Shown here one piece after another: positions 32,437 through 44,244 of a stretch of 64,000 nucleotides of DNA. Under the pieces are notes generated by a model. It was not told the origin of the DNA. It saw nothing but the letters and a program-made list of their open reading frames with translations, and searched no databases. The position numbers and the translations under genes were made by a program. How positions within the stretch are numbered: position 1 is the stretch's first letter; the number at the start of each line of letters is the position of its first letter. Origin of the DNA: CAVPTL01 sp963727235 (GTDB taxonomy: Bacteria; Actinomycetota; Thermoleophilia; Gaiellales; JAICJC01); contig CAVSFZ010000017.1 in assembly GCA_963727235.1 (NCBI GenBank), forward strand, positions 1 to 64,000, in the 5' to 3' direction.

Positions 32437-32832
32437 TCACCACACGTAGCACAGCACTTCGCCACCGACGCCCAGCTCCTGGGCGGTACGGCCGGTGACA
32501 ACGCCGTTTGAGGTCGAGAGAATTGCAACGCCCATGCCGCCCAGCACGCGGTGGGGCCGATCCTTGCGGGCATACACGCGCCGGCCGGGCTTGGAGATCC
32601 GCTTCAGCCCCGAGATCACGCGCTCACGGCTGGAGCCGTATCGCAGCGTCACCACCAGAGTGTCGTGCACCTCGCCCTTGGACACGTTGTAGCCGTCGAT
32701 ATAGCCCTCCTCCTGGAGGATCCGGGCGATTTCCTTCTTCATCCCGGACGCGGGCATCTCGACACGCTCATGCAGCGCCTGGTTGGCGTTGCGAATCCGC
32801 GTCAGCATGTCCCCAATCGGGTCAGTAACCAT
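32437..32832 (-). CDS. rpsH: 30S ribosomal protein S8
   Basis: 131 residues starting MVTDPIGDMLTRIRNANQA. The C-terminal ISTSNGVVTGRTAQELGVGG-type segment is the conserved 16S rRNA-binding part (here LSTSNGVVTGR). S8 is also the classical translational repressor of spc operons in E. coli; whether that holds here is not visible. Confidence 0.98.
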   Translation of the reverse strand: MVTDPIGDMLTRIRNANQALHERVEMPASGMKKEIARILQEEGYIDGYNVSKGEVHDTLVVTLRYGSSRERVISGLKRISKPGRRVYARKDRPHRVLGGMGVAILSTSNGVVTGRTAQELGVGGEVLCYVW

Positions 32833-32841
32833 GACCGCTCC

Positions 32842-33027
32842 TCACCAGCTGCTCTTCGTCATGCCAGGAATTACCCCCTGGTGTGCAAGCTCGCGCAGAC
32901 AGATGCGACACACGCCGAACTTCCGGTAATAGGCACGCGAACGACCGCACCGGCCGCAGCGGTGATACGCCCGCGTCTTGTACTTCGCCGGCCTCGCCTG
33001 CTTGACTCTGAGTGCTTCCTTTGCCAT
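32842..33027 (-). CDS. rpsN: 30S ribosomal protein S14, zinc type
   Basis: 61 residues, the short S14 type Z. Zinc ligands are CGRCGR and CRICLRE, separated by the conserved SRAYYRKFGV. S14 sits in the head of the small subunit. It lies between rplE and rpsH as usual. Confidence 0.97.
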   Translation of the reverse strand: MAKEALRVKQARPAKYKTRAYHRCGRCGRSRAYYRKFGVCRICLRELAHQGVIPGMTKSSW

Positions 33028-33046
33028 CCGTTCCCGTTCCTCTTTC

Positions 33047-33607
33047 TTAGCCTGAGAAAGGCATTCCCAGCGCGCGCAGGAGCTCGCGTGCCTGCTCGTC
33101 GTCTGGAGCCGTGGTCGTAATCACGATATTGAGTCCCCGCACGTCGGTGACATCGTCGTAGTTGATCTCGGGGAAGATCACCTGCTCGCGCACACCCATG
33201 GCGAAGTTGCCACGACCGTCGAACGAGCCGGGATTGATCCCCCGGAAGTCGCGGATCCGGGGCAGTGCGATCGTCATCAGCCGATCCAAGAACTCATACA
33301 TGCGGTCGCCCCGCAGCGTCACCTTGCAGCCGATGGGCATGCCCTCGCGCAGCTTGAAGCCTGCGATCGACTTGGTCGCGCGGGTAATCACCGGACGCTG
33401 CCCGCTGATGATGGCCAGCTCCTCCTGGGCGCCGTCGAGCGCCTTGGAGTTCTCCTTGGCCTCGCCCACACCCATGTTCAGGGTGACCTTGGTCACGCGC
33501 GGCACCGCCATCACCGACTTCAGCCCGAACCGCTCCATCAGCTGGTCGCGAACCTCGTCTTCATACCGGTTCTTGAGCCGGGGCGTGGGGACTTCGACTG
33601 TGCTCAT
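33047..33607 (-). CDS. rplE: 50S ribosomal protein L5
   Basis: 186 residues. VTKVTLNMGVGEAKENSKAL and KLREGMPIGCKVTLRGDRMY are L5 signatures. L5 binds 5S rRNA and touches the P-site tRNA. ATG at 33607 overlaps the rplX stop (ATGA). Confidence 0.98.
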   Translation of the reverse strand: MSTVEVPTPRLKNRYEDEVRDQLMERFGLKSVMAVPRVTKVTLNMGVGEAKENSKALDGAQEELAIISGQRPVITRATKSIAGFKLREGMPIGCKVTLRGDRMYEFLDRLMTIALPRIRDFRGINPGSFDGRGNFAMGVREQVIFPEINYDDVTDVRGLNIVITTTAPDDEQARELLRALGMPFSG

Positions 33608-33960
33608 TTATCGATGTCCTGCTTGCATTTGCGACAGACACGCACCTTGTTTCCGTCCTTCTCGTTGATCCGATAGCCGACCCGGGTGGGCTGGCCGCAG
33701 GCCGGGCAGACGAGTGCCACGTTGGCGACGTACAGCGGCGCCTCGCGCTCGATCACGCCGCCGGGAATGACCCCCTGGGTACCGCTGCTGCGCGGTGCCG
33801 GCCGCGGCTTGGTGTGCCGCTTGATCATGTTGACCTTCTCGACCACCAGACGGCGCTTCTCGGGGATCACGCTCTGGACCGTGCCGCGCTTGCCGGCATC
33901 CTTGCCGGTCAGCACCTGGACGGAATCGCCAGTTCGGATCTTGATCTTTACCTTGGCCAC
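33604..33960 (-). CDS. rplX: 50S ribosomal protein L24
   Basis: 118 residues with the KOW motif (VQVLTGKDAGKRGTVQSV) at the start. The C-terminal part keeps CPACG and CRKCK, so a small zinc finger is likely. L24 starts assembly of the large subunit. The start is GTG, one base after rplN. Confidence 0.97.
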   Translation of the reverse strand: MAKVKIKIRTGDSVQVLTGKDAGKRGTVQSVIPEKRRLVVEKVNMIKRHTKPRPAPRSSGTQGVIPGGVIEREAPLYVANVALVCPACGQPTRVGYRINEKDGNKVRVCRKCKQDIDK

Positions 33961-33961
33961 T

Positions 33962-34330
33962 TCAAAGCACCTCGGGAGCGAGTGAAACGATCTTCATGAA
34001 GTTGCGTTCCCGCAACTCGCGCGCGACCGGCCCGAAGATGCGGGTGCCGCGAGGGTTGCGCTGAGCATCGATGATCACCGCCGCGTTCTCGTCAAAGGCG
34101 ATGTAGGTGCCGTCGTCGCGATGGTGTTGCTTGGTCGTACGCACCACCACCGCCGTGACCACCTCACCCTTCTTGACGGTGCCGTTGGGGGTGGCCTGCT
34201 TGACGGTGCCCACAATGATATCTCCGACGCCCGCATACCGGCGCCGACTCCCCCCCTTGATGCGGATGCAAAGGAGCACGCGGGCGCCGGTGTTGTCGGC
34301 AACTCGCAGGCGGCTTTCCACCTGAATCAC
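33962..34330 (-). CDS. rplN: 50S ribosomal protein L14
   Basis: 122 residues. MIQVESRLRVADNTGARVLL, RNPRGTRIFGPVARELRERN and the final FMKIVSLAPEVL are invariant. L14 forms a bridge to 16S rRNA. GTG start overlapping the rpsQ stop (GTGA). Confidence 0.98.
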   Translation of the reverse strand: MIQVESRLRVADNTGARVLLCIRIKGGSRRRYAGVGDIIVGTVKQATPNGTVKKGEVVTAVVVRTTKQHHRDDGTYIAFDENAAVIIDAQRNPRGTRIFGPVARELRERNFMKIVSLAPEVL

Positions 34331-34617
34331 TTCGCCACCTCGACGATCTCGGCCATCCGCCAGCGCTTGGTCTTGCTGAGCGGTCGCGTCTCCACCAGTC
34401 GCACCACATCACCGGCCTTGGCAGCGCCCTCCTCGTCATGGGCGTGCAGCCGGATCGATCGGCGCATGGTCTTCTTGTACTTGGGATGGGACTTGACCAC
34501 GTCCACGCGCACGACGATCGTCTTGTCCATCGCTGCGGACACGACCACGCCCCGGCGTTCCTTGCGCCGGCCGCGCTCTGCCTGCTCTGGGGCTTGGGTG
34601 TCTGGGTCGGTGCTCAT
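34327..34617 (-). CDS. rpsQ: 30S ribosomal protein S17
   Basis: 96 residues. A short charged N-terminal addition (TDPDTQAPEQAER) precedes the OB fold RRGVVVSAAMDKTIVVRVD; the conserved VETRPLSKTKRW follows. S17 binds the 5' domain of 16S rRNA. ATG overlaps the rpmC stop (ATGA). Confidence 0.97.
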   Translation of the reverse strand: MSTDPDTQAPEQAERGRRKERRGVVVSAAMDKTIVVRVDVVKSHPKYKKTMRRSIRLHAHDEEGAAKAGDVVRLVETRPLSKTKRWRMAEIVEVAK

Positions 34618-34817
34618 ACGTCCTTCACGGTTCGATTGCGCTCGCCGCCGAGTGTCAGGAGGCGAGCAATGTCGCGCTTCACACGGGCGAGCGCGGCGGT
34701 GTTGTCAAGCGCGCCGGTGGCGTGCTGGAATCGCAGGTTGAACAGCTCTTGGCGGGTCTCGGCCAGCTTGCGGCCGAGCTCGTCTTCGGTCAGCTCACGG
34801 ATTTCACTGGCCCTCAA
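34614..34817 (-). CDS. rpmC: 50S ribosomal protein L29
   Basis: 67 residues if the TTG at 34817 is used (MRASEIRELTEDELGRKLAE), which matches the usual L29 start and has AAGGTGA eight bases upstream. A GTG three codons earlier is possible. The two-helix protein lies at the tunnel exit. The start overlaps the end of rplP. Confidence 0.93.
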   Translation of the reverse strand: MRASEIRELTEDELGRKLAETRQELFNLRFQHATGALDNTAALARVKRDIARLLTLGGERNRTVKDV

Positions 34818-35231
34818 AGAGATCACCTTCTCGAGAGACGAACTTGGTCTTGATGGGAAGCTTCATCGCCGCCAGCCGGATGGCGTCGCGGGCGAGCGGC
34901 TCGGGCACACCGGCCAGCTCGAACATGACCCGCCCGGGCTTGACCACGGCCACCCAGCCCTCGGGTGAGCCCTTGCCGGAACCCATGCGTGTCTCGGCCG
35001 GCTTCTTGGTCACCGACTTGTCCGGGAACACGGTGATCCACACCTTGCCACCGCGCTTGATCTTGCGGGTCATCGCGATACGGGCAGCCTCGATCTGGCG
35101 GTTGGTGACCCAACCGGTCTCGAGCGCCTTGAGCCCGTACTCGCCGAACTGCACGCGGGTGTGGCCCTTGGCCATCCCGCGCCGCCGGCCGCGATGCACC
35201 TTGCGGAACTTGGTTCGCTTGGGCAGAAGCA

Positions 35232-35232
<1 letters not shown>
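34804..35232 (-). CDS. rplP: 50S ribosomal protein L16
   Basis: 142 residues beginning MLLPKRTKFRKVHRGRRRGM, followed by GYGLKALE-like and MGSGKGSPEGWVAVVKPGR. The Arg near position 80 that is hydroxylated in some bacteria lies in this region. GTG start overlapping the rpsC stop (TAGTG). L16 lies beside the A-site tRNA. Confidence 0.97.
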
Positions 35233-36244
<1,012 letters not shown>

Positions 36245-36245
<1 letters not shown>

Positions 36246-36919
36246 TAGCTGGAGGCCTCCTGATCGTCTTTGGTGTCGCTCGGCTGATCCTCGGCCTCGG
36301 CCTCGGGAGTCGGCTCAGTCTCTGGTTCGGGCTCGGCAGCCGGCTCGGCCTCGGTGGCCGCCTCGGCCTCGGGCTCGGCCTTGGGCTTCTTGGCCCGGGG
36401 CTTTCGCTTGGGCTTTGGCTTGGGGGCCTCCTCGACCACCGCCGTCTCCTCGGCAACGGCCTCGTCGGCCGCTTCGACCTCGGGCTCGGGCTCGGGTGCA
36501 GGCGGCGGAGGTGCAGCAGGCGCAGCCGCCGGGCGGGGCGCACGGCGCTTGATCTCGCCGGGCTCGGCCACGGCCAGGGTGATGGTGATGTGACAGGTGC
36601 GCTTCTCGATGCGGTTGACGCGGCCGCGGGCGCGGGGCCGCCAGCGCTTCAGCGTCGGCCCCTCATCGGCATAGGCCGCGGCGACCACCAGATCCTCCAC
36701 GTCGTGACCGTTGTTGTTCTCGGCGTTGGCGATCGCCGACGCCAGCACCTTGCCGGCATCGCGAGCGGCAGCGCGCGTATGAAAACCGAGGATGTCGCGA
36801 GCTTCCACGGCCGACTTGCCGCGGATGTGCTCGAGCACCAGCCGCGCCTTGCGCGCAGAAGTGCGCACGTAGCGGGCCTGTGCCTTGACGGTCTCGCGTT
36901 CGGGTGAAACTGTTGCCAT
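36245..36919 (-). CDS. rplV: 50S ribosomal protein L22 with long acidic/basic tail
   Basis: 224 residues. The L22 core (about 8-120) contains RYVRTSARKARLVLEHIRGK and the tunnel loop YADEGPTLKRWRPRARGR. Behind it some 100 residues of Ala, Pro, Glu and a Lys block (PKPKPKRKPRAKKPK) form a low-complexity tail. Bacterial L22 normally ends near 115-130. L22 lines the exit tunnel; its C-terminus lies at the outer surface, so the tail could reach the cytoplasm. Confidence 0.96.
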
Positions 36920-36922
36920 CGG

Positions 36923-37207
36923 TTAGCGGCCCTTCAGCCTGGAGGTGCGGTCATTGCCGTGTCCACGGTAGGTGCGAGTGGGCGCGAACTCGCCCAGCTT
37001 GTGACCGACCATCGACTCCGACACGAACACCGGCACGTGCTTGCGGCCGTCGTGGACGGCGATCGTGTGCCCCACGAACTCCGGGAAGATGGTGGACGCG
37101 CGCGACCAGGTCTTGAGCATGCGCTTCTGCTGGGTCTGGTTCATTTCCTCGACCCGCTTCATCAGTTTGGGGTCGACGAAAGGCCCCTTCTTGCTCGATC
37201 GGCTCAT
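36923..37207 (-). CDS. rpsS: 30S ribosomal protein S19
   Basis: 94 residues beginning MSRSSKKGPFVDPKLMKRVE, with HDGRKHVPVFVSESMVGHKL and the basic end. S19 contacts the A-site finger and S13. ATG overlaps the rplB stop (ATGA). Confidence 0.98.
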   Translation of the reverse strand: MSRSSKKGPFVDPKLMKRVEEMNQTQQKRMLKTWSRASTIFPEFVGHTIAVHDGRKHVPVFVSESMVGHKLGEFAPTRTYRGHGNDRTSRLKGR

Positions 37208-38046
37208 CGCTTCTTCCCCTTGCCTCGGCGCCGCGGCCTAACGATGTCCTGCGTCGAGGCCTTCTTCTTGTTCCGCGTGCGGAAGCCGAGTGTCGGCTTG
37301 CCCCAGGGCGTCACCGGATGGCTGCCCTTGTTCTTGCCTTCGCCGCCGCCGTGCGGATGATCGACGGGGTTCATCACAGTTCCGCGCACCGTCGGGCGCT
37401 TGCCCTTCCAGCGCGAACGCCCAGCCTTGCCGCCGGACTCGATCTCGTGCGTGACGTTTCCGAGCTGGCCGACGGTCGCGCGGCAGTTCTCGTCGACGCG
37501 ACGCATCTCCCCCGACGGCAGTCGCAGCAGCGCCTTCCCGCCCTCGCGGGCGACCAGCTGGGCCGAGCCGCCGGCAGAGCGCACCATCTTGCCGCCCTGG
37601 CCGGGCCGCAGCTCGACGTTGTGGACGGTGGTGCCGGTGGGCATGCTGGAAAGCGGCAGCGCGTTTCCAGGGCGGATGTCGACGTTCGGGCCGGACTCGA
37701 CCTTGGCGCCCACCCGCAGCCTCAGCGGCGCCAGGATGTAGCGCTTCTCACCGTCGGCGTAATGCAGAAGCGCGATCCGCGACGACCTGTTGGGGTCGTA
37801 CTCGATCGAGTGCACCTTGGCGGGAATCCCGTCCTTGGTGCGCTTGAAATCGATCAGGCGATACCGGCGCTTGTGGCCGCCGCCGCGATGGCGCGTGGTG
37901 ATGCGGCCGTTGACGTTCCGACCACCGTGCTTGTGCAGCGGCGCGAGCAGCGTCTTCTCGGGCTCGGACTTGGTGATCTCTGAGAAGTCCGAGACCGTCA
38001 TGAACCGACGCCCCGGCGATGTTGGTTTGAACTTTCTGACTGCCAT
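37204..38046 (-). CDS. rplB: 50S ribosomal protein L2
   Basis: 280 residues. GRITTRHRGGGHKRRYRLID, SAGGSAQLVAREG and the C-terminal VMNPVDHPHGGGEGK with its essential His are present. L2 is needed for subunit association and the peptidyl transferase region. Normal length, no tail. Confidence 0.98.
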   Translation of the reverse strand: MAVRKFKPTSPGRRFMTVSDFSEITKSEPEKTLLAPLHKHGGRNVNGRITTRHRGGGHKRRYRLIDFKRTKDGIPAKVHSIEYDPNRSSRIALLHYADGEKRYILAPLRLRVGAKVESGPNVDIRPGNALPLSSMPTGTTVHNVELRPGQGGKMVRSAGGSAQLVAREGGKALLRLPSGEMRRVDENCRATVGQLGNVTHEIESGGKAGRSRWKGKRPTVRGTVMNPVDHPHGGGEGKNKGSHPVTPWGKPTLGFRTRNKKKASTQDIVRPRRRGKGKKR

Positions 38047-38051
38047 CGCTC

Positions 38052-38348
38052 CTAGACCCCCGGTCCGAACGCTTCGATGGTCTGGCCCTCGGCGATCGTG
38101 ACGACCGCCTTCTTCCAGCCCGGACGCGTGCCCACGCTCATGCCGCGGCGCTTGGGCTTTGCTTGAACCTTGATGATGTTGACCGCGATCACGTCGACGC
38201 CGAAGACCTCTTCGACGGCCTGCCGCACCTGGGTCTTGTGCGCCGTTGCGAGCACCTTGAAGGTGTATTTGCGGCGCTCGGCGATGAGCCCGTAGCTCTT
38301 CTCCGAGACGACCGGCGCGACCAACACACTGCGAGCCTCACCGTTCAC
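38052..38348 (-). CDS. rplW: 50S ribosomal protein L23
   Basis: 98 residues from the GTG at 38348, which overlaps the rplD stop (GTGA). VLVAPVVSEKSYGLIAERRK and VNIIKVQAKPKRRGMSVG are typical. L23 docks trigger factor and SRP at the tunnel exit. The longer frame upstream is a shadow of rplD. Confidence 0.97.
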   Translation of the reverse strand: MNGEARSVLVAPVVSEKSYGLIAERRKYTFKVLATAHKTQVRQAVEEVFGVDVIAVNIIKVQAKPKRRGMSVGTRPGWKKAVVTIAEGQTIEAFGPGV

Positions 38349-38962
38349 GTCGCGCTCCCTTCCAGCGCCTTCAGCGCGGACTTGGTGATGGCCAGCCGGC
38401 GCGCCCACACGACGTCTGCGACCTCGAGGCCGTTGACCTCGATCACGTGGGTTCGGTCGAGGTTGCGGAACGAGCGCGCGGCAGCGTCCTCCTCGGAGGT
38501 GACCACGACCACCAGCGGGCCGCGATCGTGCCAGTCGGCCACCAGCTCGGCTGCCTGCTTGGTCTTGGGCGCCTTGAAGGCAGCGCCGTCGAGAGCCGCC
38601 AAGGTGCCTCCGGCAGCGTGTGCCGAGAGGGCGATTTGCAGGGCTTTCTGATGCGCCTTGCGATTGACCTTGCCGGTGTAGTTGCGCGGGCTGGGGCCGA
38701 ACACCACGCCACCGCCGGTCCATTGCGGCGCGCGCGTGGTACCGGCGCGCGCTCGGCCGGTGCCCTTCTGGCGCCACGGCTTGGAACGACCGCCGGCAAC
38801 CATGCCGCGGGTCTTGGTCGCGTGCGTGCCCTGGCGGCGGGCGGCCAGCTCGGCGCGCACGACCTCGTGCACCAGACTGTCGTTGCGCTCGGCTCCGAAT
38901 GTCCCCGGATCGAGCTTGGCCTTGGTGGTGGCGCCCAGCACGGGCGCGTTCAGCGCGGCCAT
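38345..38962 (-). CDS. rplD: 50S ribosomal protein L4
   Basis: 205 residues. The tunnel loop (KTRGMVAGGRSKPWRQKGTG and RAGTTRAPQWTGGGVVFGP) is well conserved, followed by the globular domain. In E. coli L4 represses the S10 operon; no matching leader is visible here, because rpsJ follows tuf after only 34 bases. Confidence 0.98.
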   Translation of the reverse strand: MAALNAPVLGATTKAKLDPGTFGAERNDSLVHEVVRAELAARRQGTHATKTRGMVAGGRSKPWRQKGTGRARAGTTRAPQWTGGGVVFGPSPRNYTGKVNRKAHQKALQIALSAHAAGGTLAALDGAAFKAPKTKQAAELVADWHDRGPLVVVVTSEEDAAARSFRNLDRTHVIEVNGLEVADVVWARRLAITKSALKALEGSAT

Positions 38963-39594
38963 CAGGAATCGCTCCTGATCTCGACCACGCCGCCGACCGC
39001 GCCGGGAACGGCGCCCTTGATCAGCAGCAGATTCTTCTCGGCGTCGACCTCAACCACCGACAGGCCGCGCTGGGTAACGCGCTCGTGGCCCATGTGGCCC
39101 GCCATCTTCATGCCCTTGAACACCCGCGCGGGATAGGCGGCAGCGCCGATCGATCCGGGAGCGCGCACGTTGTGCGAACCGTGGGACACGGGGCCGCGAT
39201 GGAAGCGGTGGCGCTTGATGGTGCCGGCGAAGCCCTTACCCTTGGACGTCCCCGAGACCTTGACCTTGTCGCCGACCTCGAACGCTTCCACCGTCACGCT
39301 CTCACCGACGGCGAATCCCTCCACTCCGCGCAGCTCGACCAGATGCTTGTGCGGGCCGACGCCGGCGGTCGCCAAGTGGCCGGTCTCGGGCTTGCTGAGC
39401 TTGCGCGGCTTGACCTCGCCGTAGGCGATCTGGACGGCCGTATAGCCGTCGACGTCCTGGGTGCGCACGGCCGCGACCGGGCACGGCCCCGCCTCGATCA
39501 CCGTGACAGGAGTCACCCGCCCGGATTCCTCGTCGAACAGCTGGGTCATCCCGAGCTTGGTACCGATGATGCCTTTTGAAGCAAACTGGGCCAT
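38962..39594 (-). CDS. rplC: 50S ribosomal protein L3
   Basis: 210 residues from the ATG at 39594. GIIGTKLGMTQLFDEESGRV and FAGTIKRHRFHRGPVSHGSH, with the central loop reaching the peptidyl transferase centre, identify L3. An upstream start at 39624 would run into rpsJ and is rejected. The stop overlaps the rplD start (TGATG). Confidence 0.97.
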   Translation of the reverse strand: MAQFASKGIIGTKLGMTQLFDEESGRVTPVTVIEAGPCPVAAVRTQDVDGYTAVQIAYGEVKPRKLSKPETGHLATAGVGPHKHLVELRGVEGFAVGESVTVEAFEVGDKVKVSGTSKGKGFAGTIKRHRFHRGPVSHGSHNVRAPGSIGAAAYPARVFKGMKMAGHMGHERVTQRGLSVVEVDAEKNLLLIKGAVPGAVGGVVEIRSDS

Positions 39595-39598
39595 CGCG

Positions 39599-39907
39599 CT
39601 ACAGCTTGATCTCGATGTCGACACCGGCCGGCAGATCGAGCCGCATCAGCGAATCGACCGTCTTGGGTGTCGGTTGATGGATGTCGATCAACCGCTTGTG
39701 CGTGCGGATCTCGAAGTGCTCACGTGAATCCTTGTCCTTGAAGGGACCGCGGATCACGCAGTACACGTTCTTTTCGGTTGGGAGGGGCACAGGGCCCGAC
39801 ACCGAAGCGCCGGACCGCTGGGCCGTCTCCACGATCGAGCGAGCCGACAGGTCGACCTGAGTATGGTCGTAGCCTTTCAGGCGTATGCGGATCTTTTGAG
39901 CTGCCAC
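39599..39907 (-). CDS. rpsJ: 30S ribosomal protein S10
   Basis: 102 residues with KIRIRLKGYDHTQVDLSARS and GPVPLPTEKNVYCVIRGPFK. S10 is also NusE, part of antitermination complexes. GTG start at 39907. It follows tuf after 34 bases, so the str and S10 clusters are probably one transcript. Confidence 0.98.
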   Translation of the reverse strand: MAAQKIRIRLKGYDHTQVDLSARSIVETAQRSGASVSGPVPLPTEKNVYCVIRGPFKDKDSREHFEIRTHKRLIDIHQPTPKTVDSLMRLDLPAGVDIEIKL

Positions 39908-39941
39908 AGTTTCAGTCGTTCCCGTCGATCGTTTACGAGGT

Positions 39942-41132
<1,191 letters not shown>

Positions 41133-41143
41133 TCGGGTCTCCT

Positions 41144-43252
<2,109 letters not shown>

Positions 43253-43265
43253 GATTCCTCTACTC

Positions 43266-43736
43266 CTACCAGCGATAGTGCGCAAAGGCCTTGTTGGCCT
43301 GCGCCATCCGGTACATGTCGTCCTTTTTCTTGAACGCGCCGCCCTGCTGGTTGGTGGCATCGAGAATCTCACCTGCGAGCTTCTCGTAAGACTCCTTCTC
43401 GCGGCGCTGCCGTGCGAACTGGATCAACCAGCGCACTGCCAGCGTCCGGGCGCGGCGCTGCGGCACCTCGATCGGCACCTGGTAGTTGGCACCGCCAACC
43501 CTGCGTGACCGAACCTCGAGCACCGGGGTAACCGACTTGACCGCGCGCTCGAGCACCTCGACGGGGCTCTGGCCGGTCTTCTCGCCGACCGACTCCAATG
43601 CGCGGTAGACGATCTGCTCGGCGGTCGACTTCTTGCCGTCCAGCATCACACGGTTGATCACCTGTGTGACCAGCGTTGAGTCGTACACCGGGTCGCGCAA
43701 CAGGGAGCGCGGGGTGATTTCTGCTCGTCGAGGCAT
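43266..43736 (-). CDS. rpsG: 30S ribosomal protein S7
   Basis: 156 residues. MPRRAEITPRSLLRDPVYDS, VLEVRSRRVGGANYQVPIEV and the C-terminal DDMYRMAQANKAFAHYRW are invariant. S7 nucleates the head of the small subunit. Seven bases separate it from rpsL. Confidence 0.98.
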   Translation of the reverse strand: MPRRAEITPRSLLRDPVYDSTLVTQVINRVMLDGKKSTAEQIVYRALESVGEKTGQSPVEVLERAVKSVTPVLEVRSRRVGGANYQVPIEVPQRRARTLAVRWLIQFARQRREKESYEKLAGEILDATNQQGGAFKKKDDMYRMAQANKAFAHYRW

Positions 43737-43743
43737 GCTGCGA

Positions 43744-44118
43744 TCAGCCTCCGGCCTTCTTGGCGCCGTACTTGGAGCGCGCCTGGCGACGATCGCCGAC
43801 GCCGGAGGTATCCAGCGCCGCGCGAATCACCTTGTACCGCACACCGGGCAGGTCCTTGACGCGGCCGCCACGGATCAGCACCACCGAGTGCTCCTGCAGG
43901 TTGTGGCCGATGCCGGGGATGTACGCCGTCACTTCCATGTTGTTGGTGAGGCGGACGCGGCAGACCTTGCGCAGGGCGGAGTTCGGCTTCTTGGGCGTGA
44001 TCGTGTAGACACGCGTGCACACACCCCGCTTTTGGGGTGCACCGCGCAGGGCGGGCGTCTTGGTCTTCGTGGACGCCTTGACCCGGGGCTTGCGGACGAG
44101 CTGATTAATCGTGGGCAT
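43744..44118 (-). CDS. rpsL: 30S ribosomal protein S12
   Basis: 124 residues. PKKPNSALRKVCRVRL and GGRVKDLPGVRYKVIRA keep both lysines that confer streptomycin sensitivity (the wild-type form). First gene of the long array; a promoter lies about 70 bases upstream. Confidence 0.98.
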   Translation of the reverse strand: MPTINQLVRKPRVKASTKTKTPALRGAPQKRGVCTRVYTITPKKPNSALRKVCRVRLTNNMEVTAYIPGIGHNLQEHSVVLIRGGRVKDLPGVRYKVIRAALDTSGVGDRRQARSKYGAKKAGG

Positions 44119-44184
44119 GCGGTTTGCGAGAACTCTCTGTTAGGACGCAGAAAGACACGGGCCGGGTTCCGGCCGCGACGGGGA

Positions 44185-44212
44185 ACTCTATCACGGGAGA
44201 AGGGCCGTGCAA
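44185..44212 (-). promoter_or_regulatory. Probable promoter of the rpsL-to-surE array
   Basis: On the minus strand TTGCAC (44212-44207) and TAGAGT (44190-44185) are 16 bases apart. The start point would be near 44178, leaving a leader of some 60 bases before rpsL. It is the only convincing promoter before the next 21 kb of same-strand genes. Confidence 0.6.
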
Positions 44213-44244
44213 GCCACATCGGAAAGGCTCTAGGCTGCGGCAGG